A stretch of DNA of 64,000 nucleotides from assembly GCF_947331815.1 (NCBI RefSeq), contig NZ_OX373462.1, positions 310,001-374,000 on the forward strand, written 5' to 3'. This DNA is from Cyanobacterium sp. uoEpiScrs1. GTDB taxonomy: Bacteria; Cyanobacteriota; Cyanobacteriia; Cyanobacteriales; Microcystaceae. Both the position numbers and the translations under genes were made by a program. Position 1 is the first letter of the stretch, and each line of letters opens with the position of its first letter. Below the pieces are notes generated by a model that was given only the letters and a program-made list of their open reading frames with translations, was not told where the DNA came from and did not search any database. Shown here one piece after another: positions 8,762-18,255 of the stretch.

Positions 8762-10156
8762 CTATTCTTCTTTAATTTTTTTTAAATTTTTAGTAGGAGA
8801 AATCATCTCAAAAGAGTTACTAATTTTTTTGAATGATTTTGTAGCAGGAGACGCAAACAGTTTCCTAGAAATGGGACTTATAGGAAGAAAAATTTTTTCT
8901 TCAGTAGATATATTTGAATTGTTAGCCAAACGTCTTTGTATATCAATGTTATATTCTAACTGTGCGGTTACTGATTCCATCAGTTGAGCAGTATAGAGTT
9001 GTTGTTCAAATTGATTAGTAAAAGAAACCAAGTTACTCAATCCATTAATTAACTTACGAACATTATTTCTAAAGGTAGGATCTCCAGTTAGTTCTTCTAC
9101 ATCTGATGTAATTTTTTGGGCATTCTCAAAAGTAACTCGTGCCGAATCAAGGGTTTTTTGAACAGTTAAGATAACTTGAGGATCACTAATCGATTTTGAG
9201 ACATCTCGTAAGTTTTCCGACATTTCAGCTGCATTAGCCATTAAAAATTCTAAATCTTTGGCAATTTGTTGGGTGTCTATTGAATCGAGTCCTTGATTAA
9301 CTTGATTAACAGCTTTTCCTAGACCGATAGCAACGCTCCGCACTTGATCGCTGGTTTTTTCCAAACTATTCAATGTGTTAATAACATTGCCTCTACTTTC
9401 TGCGACTAAACCATCTAGATTAGCTACTAAGTTTGCCGTATTATTAATCACTCTATTGAGGTCATCACGGTTTTCTGTAACTATTGTATTAACATTACGC
9501 ATTACTTGAGAAGCATCCCTAGCTGCCCGATTAATACTTCCAATAGCTTCAGAAGTACCTTCAACTTCCTGACGGGCTTCATCGGTTAATTTAGCAACTT
9601 TACTCCCAGCAGTAGAAACACTAGTAAAAGCATCACTAATATTTTTTACAAATTCAGGATTACTATAAGCATTGCTCAGTTTAGTTAATGCTTGTACCAA
9701 TTGAGAGCCGGTTTCTCCTGTAATCTCGTCACTCTCACAAATAATCAGATTTTTATCTGAACATTCAGTACTGGTAGGATCAATAGTTAGGGCTTGCTCA
9801 GATAAGTTTCTTGATGGAGTAATATCGACTGAAGCTTCTCCAATAAGTCCATAGCGGTTAATCTGTATTTTAGAATTCTTGGGAATTCGTAAGTCAGTAG
9901 AAGAAAGTTCAAGCAATACCTTTACCCCGTTGCTTCTAGGTTGAAGTCCAGCGATTTTTCCTACTGCTACCCCTCTATAACGTACAGGAGCTCCAATTTG
10001 GAGACTACTTACATCATTGAAAGTAGCTTGAATTTGATAGCTTTTTTGACCTAAGACTCCCCCACGTAACCAGATCACCAGTCCTCCAAACAAAATTAGT
10101 CCCGAGAGTGCAAACAAGCCCACCGAGCCTTCTTGAATGGTTCGCATTCGTAGCAT
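8762..10156 (-). CDS. MCE/MlaD-family lipid transport protein
   Basis: A 464-residue membrane-anchored substrate-binding protein of an Mla/TGD-type lipid transporter. One N-terminal membrane helix (about 14-31, LFALSGLILFGGLVIWL) anchors it. A single MCE domain follows (about 38-115, with GAPVRYRGVAVGKI and YGLIGEASVDITPS). The rest is a long helical/coiled-coil tail with repeated NTANLVANL-like segments, as in cyanobacterial and plastid TGD2/Ycf22-type proteins. The length is typical. GAGGAGA precedes the ATG. The ATPase gene lies directly upstream (80-base gap), so both are likely one transcript; the permease is not in this window. Confidence 0.9.
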   Translation of the reverse strand: MLRMRTIQEGSVGLFALSGLILFGGLVIWLRGGVLGQKSYQIQATFNDVSSLQIGAPVRYRGVAVGKIAGLQPRSNGVKVLLELSSTDLRIPKNSKIQINRYGLIGEASVDITPSRNLSEQALTIDPTSTECSDKNLIICESDEITGETGSQLVQALTKLSNAYSNPEFVKNISDAFTSVSTAGSKVAKLTDEARQEVEGTSEAIGSINRAARDASQVMRNVNTIVTENRDDLNRVINNTANLVANLDGLVAESRGNVINTLNSLEKTSDQVRSVAIGLGKAVNQVNQGLDSIDTQQIAKDLEFLMANAAEMSENLRDVSKSISDPQVILTVQKTLDSARVTFENAQKITSDVEELTGDPTFRNNVRKLINGLSNLVSFTNQFEQQLYTAQLMESVTAQLEYNIDIQRRLANNSNISTEEKIFLPISPISRKLFASPATKSFKKISNSFEMISPTKNLKKIKEE

Positions 10157-10236
10157 GGTTTCTCCTCACTTTATCTAAGAATATGAAGGACAATTAGTTA
10201 GATATGTTTCATTGCATAAATTTTCTCCTATATAGC

Positions 10237-11022
10237 TTAATCGATGACTCGAATTGGACCTTGAACACTAGCACTAAAAAATTGTCGCATCAGAGGGTTA
10301 TCATTACTATCGATCTCATTAATCGCACCTTCCCATTGAATTTTACCGCCATAGAGAAAAATTACACGATCAGCAGTCCGACGAATGGTACTATCTTGGT
10401 GACTTACCATGACATACGTATCACATCCTCCAGGGCTTTTTTGAAGACTACGGACTAAATCTTCAATAACAGTGGAGGAAATCGGATCTAATCCTGCCGT
10501 TGGTTCATCATAGAGAACAATTTCAGGATTATCGACTGGATTATCAGGATCAGCAATCAAAGCCCTAGCAAAGCTAACTCGTTTACGCATTCCTCCAGAA
10601 AGTTGAGAAGGATAGCGAGTAGCCATTCCCTGTAAGCCAACCATCGCTAATTTTGTCTCAACTAATTGACGAATTTTTTTACGAGGGAGTTTAGAATGTT
10701 CGTAAAGGAAAAATCCTACGTTTTCATCAACATTGAGAGAATCAAAAAGGGCTGCTTGTTGAAAAACAAGAGCAATTCGCATAGGTTTATTGTCATCATC
10801 AATCAATCCTTTGCGTAATTTTCCTTTGATATAAATTTCCCCTCTATCTATTGGGAGTAATCCAGCTATAAGTCTTAGGATAGTTGATTTACCAGTTCCT
10901 GATGGTCCAATAATCACAAGTGCTTCCCCTCGATAAACTGTCAAATCAATTTGATCGAGAATAACTTGATCACCAAAGGTTTTACTGACTCCTTTGAGTT
11001 CAATTAATGGTTCTTTTGCCAT
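10237..11022 (-). CDS. ABC transporter ATPase, MlaF/TGD3-like
   Basis: A 261-residue ATPase that powers the MCE-type lipid transporter. It has Walker A GPSGTGKST (39-47), a Q-loop in VFQQAALFDS (about 87-96), the signature LSGGMRKRVSFARA (141-154) and Walker B IVLYDEPTAGLDP (168-180), then a switch histidine in VMVSHQD. The MRKR signature and the downstream MlaD-family partner place it in the MlaF/TGD3 group rather than amino-acid importers. All catalytic residues are intact. It is first of the two-gene unit; the promoter probably lies just 5' in the long desert. Confidence 0.93.
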   Translation of the reverse strand: MAKEPLIELKGVSKTFGDQVILDQIDLTVYRGEALVIIGPSGTGKSTILRLIAGLLPIDRGEIYIKGKLRKGLIDDDNKPMRIALVFQQAALFDSLNVDENVGFFLYEHSKLPRKKIRQLVETKLAMVGLQGMATRYPSQLSGGMRKRVSFARALIADPDNPVDNPEIVLYDEPTAGLDPISSTVIEDLVRSLQKSPGGCDTYVMVSHQDSTIRRTADRVIFLYGGKIQWEGAINEIDSNDNPLMRQFFSASVQGPIRVID

Positions 11023-12198
11023 TGATTAAGTACTATATTGGGGTTATATAACTAACTTACCTGTCGTGGAAAAGACTAGGATTTTGACCTTATTATGACT
11101 CACCTTATCATTGACTGCTAGGATATATTTTTAATCTACAGTTGGAGGCGATTAGAATTATGCTAAGTTAGTCATGAAATAATGTTTAGCATAAAACAAT
11201 AGAGTTTAAAGTAGATTAGTTGTTTTCATTACTTCAACCATTATTGTGTAAACTATGATAATAGAAAAACCATGTCCTCAAGCTAAGTAAATTTCTATAC
11301 TCGAATCTTAATATAAAAAATTTTTCTTTTTTTATATAAAAAAAGAAGAAGCTTAAGAAGCTGTGGAAAATTAACTTAAAAAATAAATTTTAAATATTTC
11401 AAAGAAAACATCATGAATTTATTAAAAAATGTTCAATCAGTACAGTAATTGCTATAGAATCGTTTGTTAACAAACAAATGATAAATATCAAATAACTACA
11501 AATACCATATTATTTTAATTTAATATAATAGTAAATTTTGGAATTAGGATACTCTTTAATTATTTATGTTCAAATGGATGATTGTAAATAAGCAAAAAAT
11601 AGAAAATTTTTAAAAGAAGCAATAAATACTGATAATTTAGCTGACATACATGATTGAAGGAGAGAAACTATCAAAGTTGACTCATAATCTAAGAAAATAA
11701 AAAATAAGAATAAAAAATCATGTTCTAGTCTAAGAAAATAGAAAGCTTTAAAAGTTAAAGATTGAAAAAAACTATCGGCAAATATAATTTAGACAAATAA
11801 TTTACGGACAGATTCTTTAAACAATAAATAAGTTACAATTTTTCACAAAAATAGAATAAACAAGAGTGTGTAGAAAGATATTGAACTCTCTTGTTACATT
11901 ACTGTCTACGCCTATTAACTGATAATTTTATGATCTTGAATTAGATAACAATCAATACTTTCGTGAAATATTTAGTAAAATTAACACTGAATGCCATTAA
12001 ATAAAATTAATAACAAATCAATCCAATGTTTAAACACTTCTACAAATCTGAAACTACTTGATACGGAAATAAAATACAATATGTTAGGAGAACATAAGAC
12101 ATAGGATTTTAGAAAAATGTGTTTAGCTAAGTCAATTCTATAGTTTTGAGTACCGACGACTAAATTAGCACAAATAAATACTTTTAAAAGTTATTAAC
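11023..12198. other. 1.2-kb gene desert
   Basis: A+T-rich DNA between the MlaF-like gene start and the M56 protease stop. No protein-like frame is visible. It contains one perfect 24-base palindrome at 11324-11347. Confidence 0.55.
11324..11347. repeat. 24-base A/T palindrome
   Basis: TTC plus a T-run, ATAT centre, A-run plus GAA: fully symmetric with no loop. In DNA this A+T-rich it could arise more easily than the mixed-sequence hairpins elsewhere, and a run of A residues on one side would also favour DNA bending. Confidence 0.6.
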
Positions 12199-13053
12199 TT
12201 AGCCATGAAAAGGAATCAAAATCAATGGAGACAAAGTCAATAAAATACAACTCAATTTCCAAGAAGTAATGATCTGATTTTTTGACTCACTTAACAAAGC
12301 ATCAATTCGTTCATTTAAACGACTAGAAATTACTTTGTCATGAAAGGTGGCTTCCATGATTCCTGTTGTAATGTTTTCCGAAATTGTGTGGGTTCTTTTT
12401 GTCACTAATACTAATGACTCGGCAATTAGTAAGGGGTCAACCTGCTGAGAGGCTCGTCGATCAGCCCTAATTTCCCGTAACAACAATAAATCCTGCCATA
12501 GCTCATTAGTATTGGGCAACCAAGGAGTAATATAACCTAGCCAACCTAAAAGGACAAACCAAAATGTATCTCGGTATTGAGTATGAGCCTCTTCATGAGC
12601 AATAACGGCGTTTAAATGCTCCTTATCTAGGGTATCTAAAAGTCCTTGACTAACAACTAATTTAGAATTCCAAAAACCAACCTGTGCACTGTAAGGAAAA
12701 GAAGTGTCAAGCAGTCTTACAGTTTTTCCCTCAACAATTTTTTGAGGATAATTATTAGTCATTTGGATAGATCGCCATCCTTGAAAAGCTAGTTTGATAA
12801 TGGATGTGATAGTAAAGAGAAGAAACCCTATTGAGAGTAAGTAACCATACCAACTAGATTGCCACCCTAACATTTTTCCGTGACATCCCATCACCACAAC
12901 TGCGATAGCAGTCATCAACAATAGCAAAGGAGAGAATACAAAACAAAACAGTGATCGTTGCCAGCGAGTTGTCCAAGGTATATAAGATAAGGGAGTATAA
13001 AGACGTATACTCCAAGCTAAAATCAGGGACACCACTATCATTAATAAGTGCAT
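12199..13053 (-). CDS. M56 family (BlaR1-like) membrane peptidase
   Basis: A 284-residue integral membrane zinc protease of the M56 (BlaR1/MecR1) family. Membrane helices lie at about 1-18, 35-57, 69-90 and at the C-terminus. The zinc motif HEEAH is at 153-157, with a downstream DRRASQQVD segment that supplies the third ligand region. There is no penicillin-binding sensor domain, so the signal is unknown. The ribosome-binding site (GGAGG) lies inside the end of the preceding blaI-like gene, four bases away, so the pair is translationally linked. Such pairs act by proteolysis that relieves BlaI repression. Confidence 0.88.
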   Translation of the reverse strand: MHLLMIVVSLILAWSIRLYTPLSYIPWTTRWQRSLFCFVFSPLLLLMTAIAVVVMGCHGKMLGWQSSWYGYLLSIGFLLFTITSIIKLAFQGWRSIQMTNNYPQKIVEGKTVRLLDTSFPYSAQVGFWNSKLVVSQGLLDTLDKEHLNAVIAHEEAHTQYRDTFWFVLLGWLGYITPWLPNTNELWQDLLLLREIRADRRASQQVDPLLIAESLVLVTKRTHTISENITTGIMEATFHDKVISSRLNERIDALLSESKNQIITSWKLSCILLTLSPLILIPFHG

Positions 13054-13057
13054 AACT

Positions 13058-13477
13058 TTAAGTTTCCTCCCGTTGACGACGAATGGCTTGTAGACGAGAC
13101 GTGATTGCGTCTAACTGTTCTAGACTAGCTATATCTAAACTATCCGCAAAAGCTGCCACAATGTCGGGATTGCTAATGGCTAAAAATTGCTGCAATTGTT
13201 CATAAGCTTGTATCGCCCTTGCTTGTTCGCGAGATACAAGGGGATGCCACGAAAAAGCTCTCCCTTTTTTAGAATATTTTAGCCATCCTTTTTGAGTGAG
13301 ACGATGTAAAACGGTTGTGACAGAAGCATAAGCTAACTCTCGTTCAGGATCGGATAAAATGCGATCGTGAATTTGCTTTACCGTAGCGGTTTCTAAGTCC
13401 CAGATAATTTCTAAAATCTCGGCTTCTAGATGTCCGAGGGAAAGTTTTCGGGGTCGATAGTTGGGCAAAGGAGACAT
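13058..13477 (-). CDS. BlaI/MecI-type transcriptional repressor
   Basis: A 139-residue winged-helix repressor. The N-terminal DNA-binding domain (about 12-85) shows LEAEILEIIWDLETATVKQI and AYASVTTVLHRLTQKGWL, the BlaI/MecI signature. The C-terminal part is a dimerisation helix region with a Q/R-rich end. In the family the repressor is cleaved or released on signalling by the M56 protease encoded immediately downstream. Target genes are unknown; the operon itself is the obvious candidate. Retention of a sensor-repressor pair in an eroded genome is notable. Confidence 0.9.
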   Translation of the reverse strand: MSPLPNYRPRKLSLGHLEAEILEIIWDLETATVKQIHDRILSDPERELAYASVTTVLHRLTQKGWLKYSKKGRAFSWHPLVSREQARAIQAYEQLQQFLAISNPDIVAAFADSLDIASLEQLDAITSRLQAIRRQREET

Positions 13478-13554
13478 GAGTCTATATTTTTTCTAAATGG
13501 TCTTCCATCCTAACATTTCTGGACTTAATCACGTCCTATTACATCAAACTATTT

Positions 13555-14394
13555 TTAATATTTTCCTGTGAACACCTTTTGAGCTGGTCCTGTCATGTAG
13601 AGTTTATTATCAACTTCAGACCATTCAATCGTTAAACAACCTCCTGGCAGTTCCACCGTGCAGTTACGATTACAGTTTCCTGTTAACACACCAGCTACCA
13701 CAGATGCACAGGCTCCGGTTCCACAAGCTAAAGTTGCTCCTACACCCCTTTCCCAAACTAGCATTTTTAGATAATCAGGGCGAACTACCTCGATGAATTC
13801 GGTATTTACACGCTCGGGAAACATCTTATTGTGTTCAAATTGAGGACCCAGGACAACTAGGTCGATCGCTGATGTATTTTCAATAAAAGTAACACAGTGG
13901 GGGTTACCCATACTCACACAGGTGACTAACCAGGGTTTTCCGTCCACAACTAAGGATTGATTAATCACTGTTTCGTTAGGATTCCCTAGTGTGGTAGGAA
14001 TTTCATTGGCAGACAGATTAGGAGTTCCCATCTCTACTCTTACCTGTCCCTCGTCCTCTAAACGAAGAGGAATCACTCCTGCTAGGGTATGAATAGAATA
14101 AGTTTTTCCTGGGATTTCTTTCCCTTCTAGCTGAGTGATAAAACGAGCTAGACAGCGAACCCCGTTACCACACATTTGCGGTTCAGAACCGTCAGAATTA
14201 AAAATTCTCATAGTGTAGTCAGTATTGTCTGTTCCTAGGAGAGCAAAAATTACTCCATCCGCCCCAATTCCAAAATGACGATCACACATTTGAATAGTCT
14301 GTTCTGGAGAAACTAAAGGCGAATTATTCAAACGATTATCAATTAAAATAAAATCGTTACCCAATCCATGATACTTAGTAAACTCAATAGCCAT
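13555..14394 (-). CDS. dapF: Diaminopimelate epimerase
   Basis: Converts LL- to meso-diaminopimelate for lysine and peptidoglycan synthesis. Of 279 residues, both catalytic cysteines are present: Cys75 in MCGNGVRC and Cys224 in ACGTGAC. Other family blocks are the N-terminal [13 protein letters not shown] and [10 protein letters not shown] (161-170). Length is standard. The gene is transcribed in the same direction as the BlaI/M56 pair but 77 bases upstream, so co-transcription is possible, not proven. No defects seen. Confidence 0.97.
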   Translation of the reverse strand: MAIEFTKYHGLGNDFILIDNRLNNSPLVSPEQTIQMCDRHFGIGADGVIFALLGTDNTDYTMRIFNSDGSEPQMCGNGVRCLARFITQLEGKEIPGKTYSIHTLAGVIPLRLEDEGQVRVEMGTPNLSANEIPTTLGNPNETVINQSLVVDGKPWLVTCVSMGNPHCVTFIENTSAIDLVVLGPQFEHNKMFPERVNTEFIEVVRPDYLKMLVWERGVGATLACGTGACASVVAGVLTGNCNRNCTVELPGGCLTIEWSEVDNKLYMTGPAQKVFTGKY

Positions 14395-14820
14395 GTTTAA
14401 TTTCCCATTAGTACTAACAATTATTAATCAATTAGATAATAATCAACAAGATCTTCCTAATCTTTCTTGGAAAGATTAATTAATTGCTCTTTTGCAAAAA
14501 AATCACTGAATATAAGATGAAATATTGGTTGGTACCGGTATTGGTACTATTTTCGGATAAATTCTCCAGTCTTTGATAACTCATAAAGCGAAACAAAGAA
14601 TCTTAAAATTTATGATTAATTGTTTTGATTAAATTTATAGTCTCAAAGACTTAAAAGATTTTAGTCTCTCTTTGATTTAATCAAAGATTATAGAAAGATT
14701 ACAAACTAAGTTTCCCCAAGGCTTTTCTGTGGATTCTCTGCCGCCAATGCTAGAATGACCCTACGGGACAGCCACTGCTTGGTTGTAGGTAAAAGTAAAG
14801 ATTTAGACTGTTTTGTATTT
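14395..14820. other. Divergent promoter region
   Basis: Between the starts of dapF (minus) and the response regulator (plus). It contains two short hairpins (around 14452-14470 and 14672-14688) and a direct repeat of TTGGTAC near 14527-14542 (TTGGTACCGGTATTGGTAC), any of which could be regulatory. No gene remnant is recognised. Confidence 0.4.
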
Positions 14821-15495
14821 ATGCCATTACTAATCTTAGTAGCTGATGATGATCCAGGGATTCGATTAGCTGTCAAAGATTATTTAGAACTTTACAGTTA
14901 TTCGGTCATAACTGCCAGAAATGGACAAGAAGCCTTGTCTCTTTTAGGAACTTATCATCCTCATTTGCTCATATCCGATATTAAAATGCCCCTAAAGGAT
15001 GGCTATACTGTAGTACGCTATCTACGACAGTTACCAGAATTCCGTCTTTTACCAGTGATTTTTCTGACCGAACGAGATAGTATAGGAGAACGAATCCAAG
15101 GATATGAGGTTGGATGTGATATTTATCTCCCCAAACCCTTTGAAATGGAGGAACTTAAGGCGGTAGTTCGTAATCTTTTAGAACGAACCCAAATGATCCA
15201 GTCTGAATGGAGTTTCTCTAAACCGGAATTTTTCAGAAATCAAAAAAACAAGTTTTCTCAAGAAACAGCGATTTATAATCGTTTTATTCCTAATTCTTTT
15301 CATTTTACTTCACGAGAAGTCCAAGTCCTCAATTTACTAACAACTGGGTTGTCTAATGGGGATATCGGCAAAAAACTACATTTAAGTCCTAGAACAGTCG
15401 AAAAATATGTTAGTAGCTTACTTCGAAAAACTGAAACAAATAACCGTGCTGAATTAGTACGATTCGCCCTCGATCATCATTTAATTGATTCTTGA
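14821..15495 (+). CDS. LuxR/NarL-type response regulator
   Basis: A 224-residue two-component regulator. Receiver domain at about 1-120, with acidic pocket VADDDPG, phospho-acceptor Asp in LLISDIKMPLKDG, Thr in FLTERD and Lys in LPKPFE. A linker follows, then a LuxR-type helix-turn-helix at about 160-220 (REVQVLNLLTTGLSNGDIGK, SPRTVEKYVSSLL). I chose the ATG at 14821 (MPLLILVADDD), where cyanobacterial homologues begin, rather than the ATG at 14755, which adds 22 non-conserved residues. It resembles the Ycf29-like group. No histidine kinase is adjacent. Confidence 0.9.
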   Translation: MPLLILVADDDPGIRLAVKDYLELYSYSVITARNGQEALSLLGTYHPHLLISDIKMPLKDGYTVVRYLRQLPEFRLLPVIFLTERDSIGERIQGYEVGCDIYLPKPFEMEELKAVVRNLLERTQMIQSEWSFSKPEFFRNQKNKFSQETAIYNRFIPNSFHFTSREVQVLNLLTTGLSNGDIGKKLHLSPRTVEKYVSSLLRKTETNNRAELVRFALDHHLIDS

Positions 15496-15552
15496 AAATC
15501 TAGAAACCAATTAATTATAAGTTTTCACGAACATTTAGGATAATTCTTAAAA

Positions 15553-15762
15553 ATGACAATTTGGGTTAATGAACAAACCGATCCCTGTGGGATTATTTAT
15601 TCTTGTATTGCCTGTTGCAATGAAGCAACAGCCATAAAATGTCACCAAACTTGGCTTAAGGACTTAAGTGAGCAAAAAAAACAAGAAGGTTGGAGCGCTA
15701 CTCTCAGAATCGTAGACTCTTGGGATGAAGTCCCGGTTAATGCTCTCAAGCTGAATTTTTAA
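15553..15762 (+). CDS. Small conserved cysteine-containing protein
   Basis: A 69-residue soluble protein with an N-terminal cysteine cluster (DPCGIIYSCIACCN) and a conserved-looking end (WSATLRIVDSWDEVPVNAL). It looks like a small cyanobacterial family of unknown function; the cysteines could bind metal or form disulfides. It follows the response regulator on the same strand (57-base gap) and is followed by a strong terminator-like hairpin at 16048. Confidence 0.7.
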   Translation: MTIWVNEQTDPCGIIYSCIACCNEATAIKCHQTWLKDLSEQKKQEGWSATLRIVDSWDEVPVNALKLNF

Positions 15763-16047
15763 TTTAAATTGTTTTAATTGTCGTTAGTTGTGCTCACTTT
15801 CTGTGCAGATTATAGTAAAACAGGTGATAGGTTGATCTATGTAAAACATTTACTTTAGGCTGAGAAACTATTCATGATGGTAGATATTCCAGAACTGATT
15901 CACATCTAATCACAGTTTGTTCATTTTATTATGATGTTGGAATTATTCGAATTAATCATTTTTAAGTATTTAATGACAGTTAACTCGGACAGTCGATGAA
16001 AATATAAAAAAAAATTACTCTTATAAAGACTTTAAGACTCGATACCA

Positions 16048-16095
16048 CAAACTAAAATTATTACCACTAAGGCCGATAGTAATAATTTTAGTTTG
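16048..16095 (+). terminator. Terminator-like hairpin
   Basis: A perfect 17-bp stem (16048-16064 with 16079-16095; core CTAAAATTATTAC) around a 14-base loop, followed directly by TTTTG and further T-rich DNA. It would end plus-strand transcription from the response regulator and small protein, though it is nearly 300 bases past the last stop. Confidence 0.6.
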
Positions 16096-16326
16096 TTTTG
16101 TAATTATTTAATTTATTAGTTTAGTTAGGTTGAGTATCATTGCAATAATCGCTGTTTTTACTGTCCTTTCCTCTCTCGTACAAGAAGGGATAAATTAGTC
16201 GGTTATAAATACACATCTTTAATATTTCTTCTATTTTATTGGCAAACTATAAGTAGTATGAATATTTAAAACAAAATTATTGATAGGATCTCCTGATTGA
16301 TTTTTATAATTTCAACTCTTTTATGT

Positions 16327-16378
16327 TAAATAATCTTTGTAGCGACGTTTTAGGAAACATTGCTACAAAGATTATTTA
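16327..16378 (-). terminator. sqdX terminator hairpin
   Basis: A perfect 17-bp stem (16327-16343 with 16362-16378; core AATCTTTGTAGC) and 18-base loop, starting nine bases after the sqdX stop on the minus strand. Position argues for a transcription end or a 3'-stabilising structure; the trailing T-run is weak. Confidence 0.65.
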
Positions 16379-16386
16379 GAGTAAAT

Positions 16387-17520
16387 TTAAGCTGCAGTTG
16401 ATAAAGATTCTTCTTGAAGAATTTTTTGATAATAATCACGTAATTGGGAAGTGGCAGCTCCCCAACTCCAACGTTCTGCCTCAAGACGAGCATTCCCTCG
16501 CAATTTTTCTCGTTCTCCTGTTGCCGCTAATAAACGTTGAGTTGCAACAATAGCGCCATCAACATCAGTTGGCTCAAATAGATATCCATTAATCCCATCA
16601 GTAACAATATCAGGTATTCCTCCAGAATTGGCGGCTACTACGGGACATCCTGCAGCCATAGCTTCTAATAAGACTAATCCTAGGGTTTCCGTCCGTGAAG
16701 GAAAAATAAAAGCATCTGATGAGGCAAAGGCGGCAGCTAATTCTAATCCTTGGAGATAACCCACAAAATTTGTCTTAGTATCGGCAAAATAGGCTTTTAA
16801 TGTTTCTTTATGAGGCCCGTCTCCGACAATAGCTAAACGAGCATCAGGAATAGCTTCCAGAACAGGTTTTATATTCTCAATTTGCTTTTCTGGAGAAACT
16901 CGTCCGACATACAATAATAAAGGACATTCAGGATGTCCTGCTGATAACCGTGATCGCATCTGTTCAGAACCTAAATGAGGTTGAAACATTTCCGTATCCA
17001 CACCCCGTTGCCATAGATCAACTCGCTCAATACCATGGATTACTAATTCATTCACCATAGCTGTTGAAGTACAGAGGTTTAATTGTGCCTGATTATGTCC
17101 TAATTTTAACAGTTCCCAAAGTAATCCTTCTAATGATCCTAATCCGTAATGTTGTAAATATTGGGGTAAATGAGTGTGATAAGAAGCTATAAGTGGAATA
17201 TTCATTGTTTTAGCGAAATAAATTCCTCCTAGCCCTAAAATAGCAGGATTTACTACATGAATTAAATCGGGTTTAAATCGTTCTATTGTTTTACCGACAG
17301 TGGGAGTAGGAATGGCTAATTTTAATTCTGGGTATAGAGGCAGGGAAATTCCTTTGACTCCATGAACTTTAGATCCTTTGTATTCAGTGATACCTCCGTC
17401 AGGACAGAAGACTAATACTTGATCACCATTACGCTGTAAATGTTCAACTGTATGACGTAGACGGGTGACAATTCCGTCAATTTTCGGTAAAAAGGTCTCT
17501 GTGAATAAGGCAACTCGCAT
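16387..17520 (-). CDS. sqdX: Sulfoquinovosyltransferase
   Basis: A GT4-family glycosyltransferase that moves sulfoquinovose from UDP-sulfoquinovose to diacylglycerol, the last step of thylakoid sulfolipid synthesis. The 377 residues begin MRVALFTETFLPKIDGIVTR, the SqdX-type opening. Segments HVVNPAILGLGG, LIASYHTHLPQYL, RGVDTEMFQP, LLYVGRVSPEKQIE and the donor-site EX7E region FPSRTETLGLVLLEAMAAG are all present. I start at the ATG at 17520; the frame also allows a GTG nine bases upstream. The sqdB partner is not in the window. Presence supports retained thylakoid-type membranes. Confidence 0.9.
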   Translation of the reverse strand: MRVALFTETFLPKIDGIVTRLRHTVEHLQRNGDQVLVFCPDGGITEYKGSKVHGVKGISLPLYPELKLAIPTPTVGKTIERFKPDLIHVVNPAILGLGGIYFAKTMNIPLIASYHTHLPQYLQHYGLGSLEGLLWELLKLGHNQAQLNLCTSTAMVNELVIHGIERVDLWQRGVDTEMFQPHLGSEQMRSRLSAGHPECPLLLYVGRVSPEKQIENIKPVLEAIPDARLAIVGDGPHKETLKAYFADTKTNFVGYLQGLELAAAFASSDAFIFPSRTETLGLVLLEAMAAGCPVVAANSGGIPDIVTDGINGYLFEPTDVDGAIVATQRLLAATGEREKLRGNARLEAERWSWGAATSQLRDYYQKILQEESLSTAA

Positions 17521-18255
17521 AAGATTCACTATTCAGGGACAAATAGTAATATATGCGATTACGGTACCTCTAAGTAAGCTTAAATAAGTGTAAGATAGAA
17601 AAAAGAGATAAATTAGATATTAGTATGTCTAAAAATAATGAAATTATAAAGGGAAATACTACCAGAGTTTACTTGTAATATAAAAATATTTTCCAAAACA
17701 ATAGTAAAGATATTGTATTTAAGTCTAAGAGGGGAATAAAATTGTGTACCAAGTATAATTACTATGAAATATAGCTGAGGATGAGTTATGGACTAAATAA
17801 ATTATTAAAAGAGATATTGTAGTTTTTTACGAAAAGTAGGCGCCCAAAGTAGAGTAATTTTATCGAGTTTAAAGACAGAAAAAATATCAAATAAAATAAC
17901 TAAAAAATAATCATAAATATTTTTCTTTATGATTATTCATGGTTTAGAACTAGATCTAAAATGAGAAAAGTAGAGTTAAAAAAAAATAAATCAACATTAA
18001 GAATGACTGAGAACAGCTTAACTAAAATAGTCAAACAAAGTATTATGCAAAATATTTATCATAAACAATAGAGATTAAAGTGACATACTTTTAAATATTA
18101 AGTGTCGATAAAAACACAAAGATATCATCTATTTCATTTATTTAAAAACACTTACTTAGGTAATATTCTCTCAATGAGAAGAGAGAAGAAATGACAAACT
18201 ATAATTTGCAACTTCTAATATACTAATATACTAATATCACTAATACACTAATATC
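17521..18255. other. Divergent gene desert
   Basis: Between sqdX (minus) and pyrF (plus). A+T-rich, with no coherent frame. The right end is an 8-bp tandem repeat that abuts the pyrF start (entered separately). Confidence 0.5.
18215..18255 (+). repeat. 8-bp tandem repeat before pyrF
   Basis: Five consecutive copies of CTAATATA-like units (one copy has an extra base, others a C or CA variation) fill 18215-18255, and the pyrF ATG begins at 18256. The repeat therefore occupies exactly the place of the ribosome-binding site, and no purine-rich site is visible. Confidence 0.85.

Larger units (their letters stand above)
15763..16386. other. Convergent intergenic region
   Basis: Between the small cysteine protein (plus) and sqdX (minus). 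It contains two clear hairpins, one suitable for each converging transcript, and no gene remnant. Confidence 0.5.
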
